DNA from: Methanofollis sp.
Lineage (GTDB): Archaea; Halobacteriota; Methanomicrobia; Methanomicrobiales; Methanofollaceae
Assembly: GCA_028696365.1 (NCBI GenBank)
Contig: JAQVHG010000039.1
Coordinates: 1-11,645 of the forward strand
Length of the DNA stretch: 11,645 bases
Direction of reading: 5' to 3'
The stretch's first letter is position 1. Each line of letters begins with the position of its first letter. The notes beneath the pieces were generated by a model. The model had not been told where the DNA came from, made no database searches, and worked only from the letters and a program-made list of their open reading frames with translations. Below, piece after piece: positions 7,239-11,645 of the stretch. Both the position numbers and the translations under genes were made by a program.

Positions 7239-7530
7239 TCATGTTCGCCCCGTTCACCCTCCACCACAAGATTAGGAAGAGACAGTAGAACCTCCTCCAG
7301 GAACTTTTATTCTACCTCCCACGCCCAATCTTCTTGAGGGAATTGGGGGTGGAACCCGGTGGGAGATTGTGAGGTGGCTAATCACAGCTCGAACGTGCTC
7401 TCACTCATTTTCCCAGGATGAAGATAAGGTCTAGAATCTTCAAAATAATCCTCCTATAGAGATAATCGCCCAGAGCATTTCTACAAAGTCAATTTCGAAG
7501 ATAAAAATCACTGAAGGTCTTTCATTTCTA
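7239..7530. other. Gene-free region with a nested stem-loop
   Basis: No gene is supported here. A nested structure is present: CTCCCAC (7316-7322) pairs with GTGGGAG (7359-7365), and inside it CCCAAT (7324-7329) pairs with ATTGGG (7342-7347). A third occurrence of the repeat-tail motif, GAGCATTTCTACAAAG, is at 7473-7488, resembling the ends of copies A and B. This may be a badly decayed further copy or part of the cas1 upstream region. Confidence 0.4.
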
Positions 7531-7538
7531 GATATAAT
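7531..7538 (+). promoter_or_regulatory. Probable TATA box for cas1
   Basis: GATATAAT lies 73-80 bp before the cas1 ATG. Transcription would start near 7561, giving a leader of about 50 nt that contains GGAG at 7592-7595, rather far (15 nt) from the start codon. Confidence 0.35.
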
Positions 7539-7610
7539 CGATCTATTCATCTATGGTGAGATGCCAGATTAATTCAGGACTGCAATACGCAGGAGCAGTG
7601 TTTAGGCTAT

Positions 7611-8552
7611 ATGAAAGAGAGGGATCGTGTGTGGGTGACAGTCGCTGGTTTTGGGGGGCATATCAAAGCAACCCGGTCAACCCTGACGGTCAGGAAAAAA
7701 AACGAGGAGAGACAATATGATATCAGGAATGTTGGCCACCTTATTGTTGTCGGAGGACATACCATCCATACCTCTGCCCTCATCTCTGTCCTCAGGGCAG
7801 GGGCCATGGTTTCAATCTTCGACGCAGACGGGCTTTTGGCGGGTGTATTTACTCCGTCCGGCCATGATGAAACTGCGACGAGGCTCAGAAGTGTACAAAA
7901 GCAAACATTTGGTCACACCTATGCTCTGACCTTTGTAGAACATGCGATAAACGAGCGTCTCCTCACTATTGAACGGTATGGCAATGCCCACAGTTGGGAC
8001 CTTCTCTATGAAGGCGAACTTGAGTTCCTCCACCGTTCACGCGAGGAATACCCTTTCCTTATCAAGATGGACGAGCTCCGCCGGCTCCATCAGATGAACA
8101 CCGACATGTACTATGAGGTGATGGGCCGCACCCTCCCCCCAGAACTGGACTTTCACCGGCGGACAAAACGGCCACATACCGATCCTGTCAATGCGATGCT
8201 CTCGTTTGGTTATGCCCTCCTCTACAGTGTGGCAAATGTTGCTCTCCTTGCCGTTGGTATGGACCCTGATCTCGGTGCACTCACACCAGGTAGAGGAGGG
8301 CTTGTCTATGATGTCATCGACGGATTCAAACCGACGATGGTGGATGAACCGGTCTTTGCCATCGCGCGTGACGGTCTCGGCCAGGAAGAGTACGAAAGCG
8401 GGAATGGACGTTGCATCCTCTCAGACACTCTCATCGACAAACTCCTCTCGGTGCTTCATCGGACCATTGAAGAGGAGCAAGTGAATGCTGTGATTAGAGA
8501 CCTTGTCCACTCTCTGGAAAAAGGGGAGATCTTTTCTCCGGTTTATTCATGA
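7611..8552 (+). CDS. cas1: Stand-alone Cas1-family protein with substituted catalytic residues
   Basis: The 313-residue protein has the Cas1 layout: an N-terminal beta domain (LTVRKKNE...DIRNVGHLIVVG, then SIFDADGLLAGVF) and a C-terminal helical integrase domain with DPVNAMLSFGYALLY (191-205), GMDPDLGAL (216-224) and LVYDVIDGFKP (231-241). Canonical Cas1 integrates spacers with a Glu, a His and one or two Asp. Here LRRLHQ aligns with the usual LRGIEG, giving H160 for the Glu, and GALT aligns with GFLH, giving T225 for the His; D234 and D237 remain. Length is normal and the frame is intact, so the gene is maintained, not decaying. No cas2, cas4, effector genes or repeat-spacer array lie nearby, nor a casposon PolB. 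It is probably a non-integrating DNA-binding Cas1 derivative of unknown role. The start is the first ATG, with a weak ribosome binding site. Its 3' end overlaps the opposing acylphosphatase gene by 59 bp. Confidence 0.9.
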   Translation: MKERDRVWVTVAGFGGHIKATRSTLTVRKKNEERQYDIRNVGHLIVVGGHTIHTSALISVLRAGAMVSIFDADGLLAGVFTPSGHDETATRLRSVQKQTFGHTYALTFVEHAINERLLTIERYGNAHSWDLLYEGELEFLHRSREEYPFLIKMDELRRLHQMNTDMYYEVMGRTLPPELDFHRRTKRPHTDPVNAMLSFGYALLYSVANVALLAVGMDPDLGALTPGRGGLVYDVIDGFKPTMVDEPVFAIARDGLGQEEYESGNGRCILSDTLIDKLLSVLHRTIEEEQVNAVIRDLVHSLEKGEIFSPVYS

Positions 8553-8808
8553 TCGTGAAGTCAGAAAAAAAGAGGGGGTCAAGGTCTTTGGTTTCGATCT
8601 CCTTGATGACTGCTCTGGGGCATTCATAGAGCATAGCAACGAATTTTTCAAGGATAACAGGGTCACCAGTAGCGGTGATCTTGACGGTTCCGTCCCTGCA
8701 GTTTACGACTCTCCCGCAGATCCCGAAACTGGTCGCGATTCTTTTCGTGTATGCCCGGAAACCAACGTGCTGGACCTTTCCTGAGACATTTAGGAGGACA
8801 GTCTTCAA
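8494..8808 (-). CDS. acyP: Acylphosphatase
   Basis: This small cytosolic enzyme hydrolyses acyl phosphates such as carbamoyl and acetyl phosphate. The signature GKVQHVGFR (with the phosphate-binding Arg18) and GRVVNCRDGTVKITATG (with the catalytic Asn) are both present; His replaces the second Gly of the usual VQGVGFR. At 104 residues it is slightly long; about 15 C-terminal residues (after FTIM) go beyond the domain and are encoded opposite the cas1 3' end. The start is TTG, overlapping the TGA of the upstream gene (TTGA), which together with AGGAGGGG about 10 nt upstream suggests translational coupling. No other start fits the family's N terminus. Hydrolysis of carbamoyl phosphate would compete with the nearby carbamate kinase, though nothing shows joint regulation. 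Confidence 0.9.
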   Translation of the reverse strand: MKTVLLNVSGKVQHVGFRAYTKRIATSFGICGRVVNCRDGTVKITATGDPVILEKFVAMLYECPRAVIKEIETKDLDPLFFSDFTIMNKPEKRSPLFPESGQGL

Positions 8809-11645
8809 ACCTCCCGCCCCTCCTGGAGGATCCGGATCGCCACATCTAGTTCATTGAAAACCTCGTCTCGCAGGTCGTCCTGCCTGATATTTGTCGCTGC
8901 GTTCACTGCCATCCCGATGATGTCCCTGCTCTTCTTGCGCTCACCCACCTCATGGAGTGAGAGGGCAAGGTCGCAGAGGACATAGACCCTCCTTGAAAGC
9001 GGTCTGATGATGCTTGCTTCATCAAGACCGATGAGAAGGAGATTTTCGCCGGTTCTCTCCATCTCTGCATCACGGAAGAGGACGTAGAGTTCGAAACAGT
9101 ATCGCGCTCTCTGCGCACGGTCAGAGATCCCCTCAATGAGGTACTCCAGGGACGAGGTGTCAGGGTGATTGGTACGAGAGGCGAGGGCCTCATATGCTGC
9201 GTCGATGAGGCGGTTATATGCGGCGTCGGTGATCTGCTCTTCAGATCCGATCCCGAGTTGCTCGAAGACCCGGTGTCTGATCACTTCGTTTTCAATGCTC
9301 TTGATGACTTCAAGGCCCTTTACCTGGAGATCCTCCTTGTTCTCTGCTGCGGAGAGCATGAAATACATGTGACTAACACCCTTCTTCACCATCGCCGCAA
9401 CGACGGGGATCCTGATCTCTGTCGAGAGGGCATCGGCCTCCTGGAGGATGGATAAAGCGTCCTGCTCTTCCCCGTATTTTTCTGCGAGCGGCACGACTGA
9501 GAGGAGCATTGAGGCACGGTCGTATGCGAGCGGGATCTCCTCGATGCCGCCATAGATCTGTTCCATGACCTCCTGTGTTCTGACTCCCCCTGTTACCATC
9601 GCAAAGGCGGCGACGAGCGAGTTGACAAAGTCAACGGGATCTACGATCTCGTTGATGAGGGTAATGACCTCGCTTATATTCGTTTCCTTGGGTTCGATGG
9701 TATGGAGGCTGACCAGGGAGAAAACGAGGTGTTTCCGTACTACTCCTCCCATTTCAAAATCTATAAGTGGGAGAAGGGTTTTTGCCTCGTTGAAACAGAT
9801 GTATGCCTCTTCGACATCCACCTTTGCCAGGAGTCCAGCGAGGTCTGAGAGGATGAGACTCTTCTCATGGGGTATCTCTATCGACCTGGCCCCTTCATGG
9901 ATGCTCTTGAGAAGTGCTCTGGCTCGTTCCATGTCGTGAGTTTGGAGGTAACTCTCGGCAAGATTGCACATCCCTGAATAGCGCGTATATGGATTTTCGA
10001 TATGGGTGAGGAGGGTGCGTGTCAGCTCCATCACTTCAGGAGAGGTCTTTGCATACTCGAGCCGCTGGAGCAGGTAAGCCATCATCTCGTAGGGGTCGGT
10101 AGAGGGGAGGTCGTCGACATATTCCTCGAACTCGGCAGCGATACGCATCACCATGGCGTCCTGCTCCACCTGACTCTTGATCTCAAGGAGGAGCATGACC
10201 ATGGGGATGGCATAGTAGGGATTCCGATTTTTGTTCAGATACTCAGTGATGATATCGATCCCGCGTGCGAGCCTGATCGAGTACCGACGCTCACTGATGG
10301 TCTCCCTGAGGATCTCAGAGGAACGATTGAAGACCTCCATCCTGTTCTTCAGGATGACTGGATCCTCAGCGGCGAGAGGTTCTGCCATCATCAGGCACCC
10401 AACCCTGATGAATCCCTCAGTGATATCTTCAAAGAGTTGCTGGCGGAGGGACGGGTCTTCGATCTCGACTGCGATATCGTAGGCATTCTCCAGAGCATGG
10501 GGTGCCATGGTGTCGATCCCATACTTCACCATACCTCTGACGATATTGCCGGTCGTATAGAGCCCATACTCCCGCTCAAGAAGTGGGTCTGTCCATCCGC
10601 GCATCCTCTTGAGAAGGGTGAGGTCGCCTTCCACCACCGCAAGGTCGGTAGCTCGGTCGATGACACTGCATAACGCCTCCGACCTACCTTTTTGCCCTCT
10701 TATTTCACAGGTGAGACCGACCGCGCGCTGCAGGACGTCACGGTTGCGGTGCGCAACGCCGAAGTCAGCCATGTCTGCAACGATGGTGGCGACGGCGATG
10801 CTGTTGATTGTGGGGCTCTTGATCTGGCGGGCGATCTCGATGAGATATGAGGGATCGAGGTGGTCGATGAACCGTCGCTCGATGAGCTGGTTGATGGTAT
10901 TGAGGAGTTGTTCGTCTCGGTGACGGTGGAGACTGGCAAGGGCCACTAGTGAGGAGATGTGATGCACGATCTCGTTGAAGTCCACATCTTTGCTGATATA
11001 ATTGATACTCCGCTGGATCAGGTTCTCCTTCGTGCTGGTGTCCATCCGTTCGAGGACCATACTCTTGACCTGGTCGACCCTGTCTCGTAGCACCCCGTTG
11101 CTGACCAGCATCACTGAGGTGTCCCAGAACTGCATCCCGATCTGGGTGATCTCACCGAATGAAGGGATCTTTGCATAGATGTCGATGGCGTGGGAGAATG
11201 CCCCTCGTTCAAGAAGGGTGTGAACAAGAGTCAGATAGATGGTGAATGCGCGGTTGCCCGAGACCGCATCTTCAACGAGTGGCACGATCTCAAGAATGAA
11301 CCGTGCCTCTCCGGTCCGCTCGACCACGGCGATCCCAGCTTTGACGATCTCTTTGATCTGGACTTCCTCGTCGGGTCCGAGCATGGTGTTGAACTTGAGG
11401 CCGGCTTCAAAGTAATAGGGGTCGCCGAGCCGTTCGGCTGCCCTGAGTAATTCTCCGATAATCGCCTGGAGAGTGAAGGGGTAGGTCTTCTCCACTTCCT
11501 CAAGTGTGGAGATGACGGCACCTTTGTCATGGGCCCTGGCGATCATCTCTTCAGTAAGGGCGGCGGTGATCTCGGAGAGTTCTTCGTTTTGTAGATCTGA
11601 AAGTGTCTGAAGAACGGTGTTGATATCTGAGATCTGAGTGCTGAG
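8805..11645 (-). CDS. Large alpha-helical-repeat (solenoid-like) protein, 5' end outside window
   Basis: The frame is open to the last base of the window; the ATG at 11546 is internal because 33 more plausible codons precede it. At least 946 residues are seen. I do not recognise a named family. The whole length is helix-rich, with repeating short units of the TPR/HEAT kind: many segments end in patterns such as ALSIL.EA, ERARALLKSI, EEAYICFNEAKTLL and HAIDIYAKI, with acidic surfaces and few Gly or Pro. There are no obvious membrane segments or catalytic motifs in the visible part. Such solenoids usually act as protein-interaction scaffolds, so a binding role is an inference only. It precedes and is translationally coupled to acylphosphatase, sharing TTGA at the junction. 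A catalytic or DNA-binding domain could lie in the missing N terminus. Confidence 0.85.
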   Translation of the reverse strand, partial: LSTQISDINTVLQTLSDLQNEELSEITAALTEEMIARAHDKGAVISTLEEVEKTYPFTLQAIIGELLRAAERLGDPYYFEAGLKFNTMLGPDEEVQIKEIVKAGIAVVERTGEARFILEIVPLVEDAVSGNRAFTIYLTLVHTLLERGAFSHAIDIYAKIPSFGEITQIGMQFWDTSVMLVSNGVLRDRVDQVKSMVLERMDTSTKENLIQRSINYISKDVDFNEIVHHISSLVALASLHRHRDEQLLNTINQLIERRFIDHLDPSYLIEIARQIKSPTINSIAVATIVADMADFGVAHRNRDVLQRAVGLTCEIRGQKGRSEALCSVIDRATDLAVVEGDLTLLKRMRGWTDPLLEREYGLYTTGNIVRGMVKYGIDTMAPHALENAYDIAVEIEDPSLRQQLFEDITEGFIRVGCLMMAEPLAAEDPVILKNRMEVFNRSSEILRETISERRYSIRLARGIDIITEYLNKNRNPYYAIPMVMLLLEIKSQVEQDAMVMRIAAEFEEYVDDLPSTDPYEMMAYLLQRLEYAKTSPEVMELTRTLLTHIENPYTRYSGMCNLAESYLQTHDMERARALLKSIHEGARSIEIPHEKSLILSDLAGLLAKVDVEEAYICFNEAKTLLPLIDFEMGGVVRKHLVFSLVSLHTIEPKETNISEVITLINEIVDPVDFVNSLVAAFAMVTGGVRTQEVMEQIYGGIEEIPLAYDRASMLLSVVPLAEKYGEEQDALSILQEADALSTEIRIPVVAAMVKKGVSHMYFMLSAAENKEDLQVKGLEVIKSIENEVIRHRVFEQLGIGSEEQITDAAYNRLIDAAYEALASRTNHPDTSSLEYLIEGISDRAQRARYCFELYVLFRDAEMERTGENLLLIGLDEASIIRPLSRRVYVLCDLALSLHEVGERKKSRDIIGMAVNAATNIRQDDLRDEVFNELDVAIRILQEGREV

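Noticed and set aside
7018..7610. CRISPR array near cas1
   Set aside because: There are no regularly spaced direct repeats of 24-40 bp with unique spacers; the repeats seen are single, diverged blocks.
7018..8808. Casposon around cas1
   Set aside because: No family B polymerase, HNH nuclease, helix-turn-helix gene, terminal inverted repeats or tRNA target is visible, and the Cas1 lacks key catalytic residues.

Overview
The window looks like chromosome of a methanogenic archaeon, most likely of the order Methanomicrobiales. The support is indirect: archaeal TATA-type promoters, very short or absent leaders, bacterial-type class II LysRS, and a Cas1 gene standing outside any CRISPR locus. No methanogenesis marker gene is present, so genus cannot be fixed.

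Layout, left to right. (1) 1-615, the 3' part of a SdpI-family membrane protein. (2) 616-902, a gene-free gap with nested inverted and direct repeats. (3) uvsE (UV damage endonuclease, minus) and lysS (lysyl-tRNA synthetase, plus), read divergently from 1791-1966. (4) 3497-4730, a long gene-poor stretch that holds a GC-rich dispersed repeat (copy A). (5) carbamate kinase (plus) and arginine deiminase (minus), tail to tail with a 14-bp overlap. Together they are two of the three steps of arginine fermentation; ornithine carbamoyltransferase and the arginine/ornithine exchanger are not here. (6) 6871-7610, a second gene-poor stretch with copy B of the repeat, in the same orientation as copy A, so the arginine pair is bracketed by diverged direct repeats. 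(7) a stand-alone cas1, whose 3' end overlaps the opposing acylphosphatase gene. (8) acylphosphatase and a very large alpha-helical-repeat protein, translationally coupled on the minus strand, the latter running off the right edge.

The most striking item is the lone Cas1. Its fold and C-terminal landmarks are intact, but the alignment places His160 where the catalytic Glu belongs and Thr225 where the catalytic His belongs, while both acidic residues of the last motif remain. No CRISPR array, cas2, cas4, or casposon polymerase is visible. It is therefore probably not a working spacer integrase. Second in interest are the dispersed non-coding repeats, which share four collinear anchors at nearly identical spacing in copies A and B and have a relative in the sdpI-uvsE gap.
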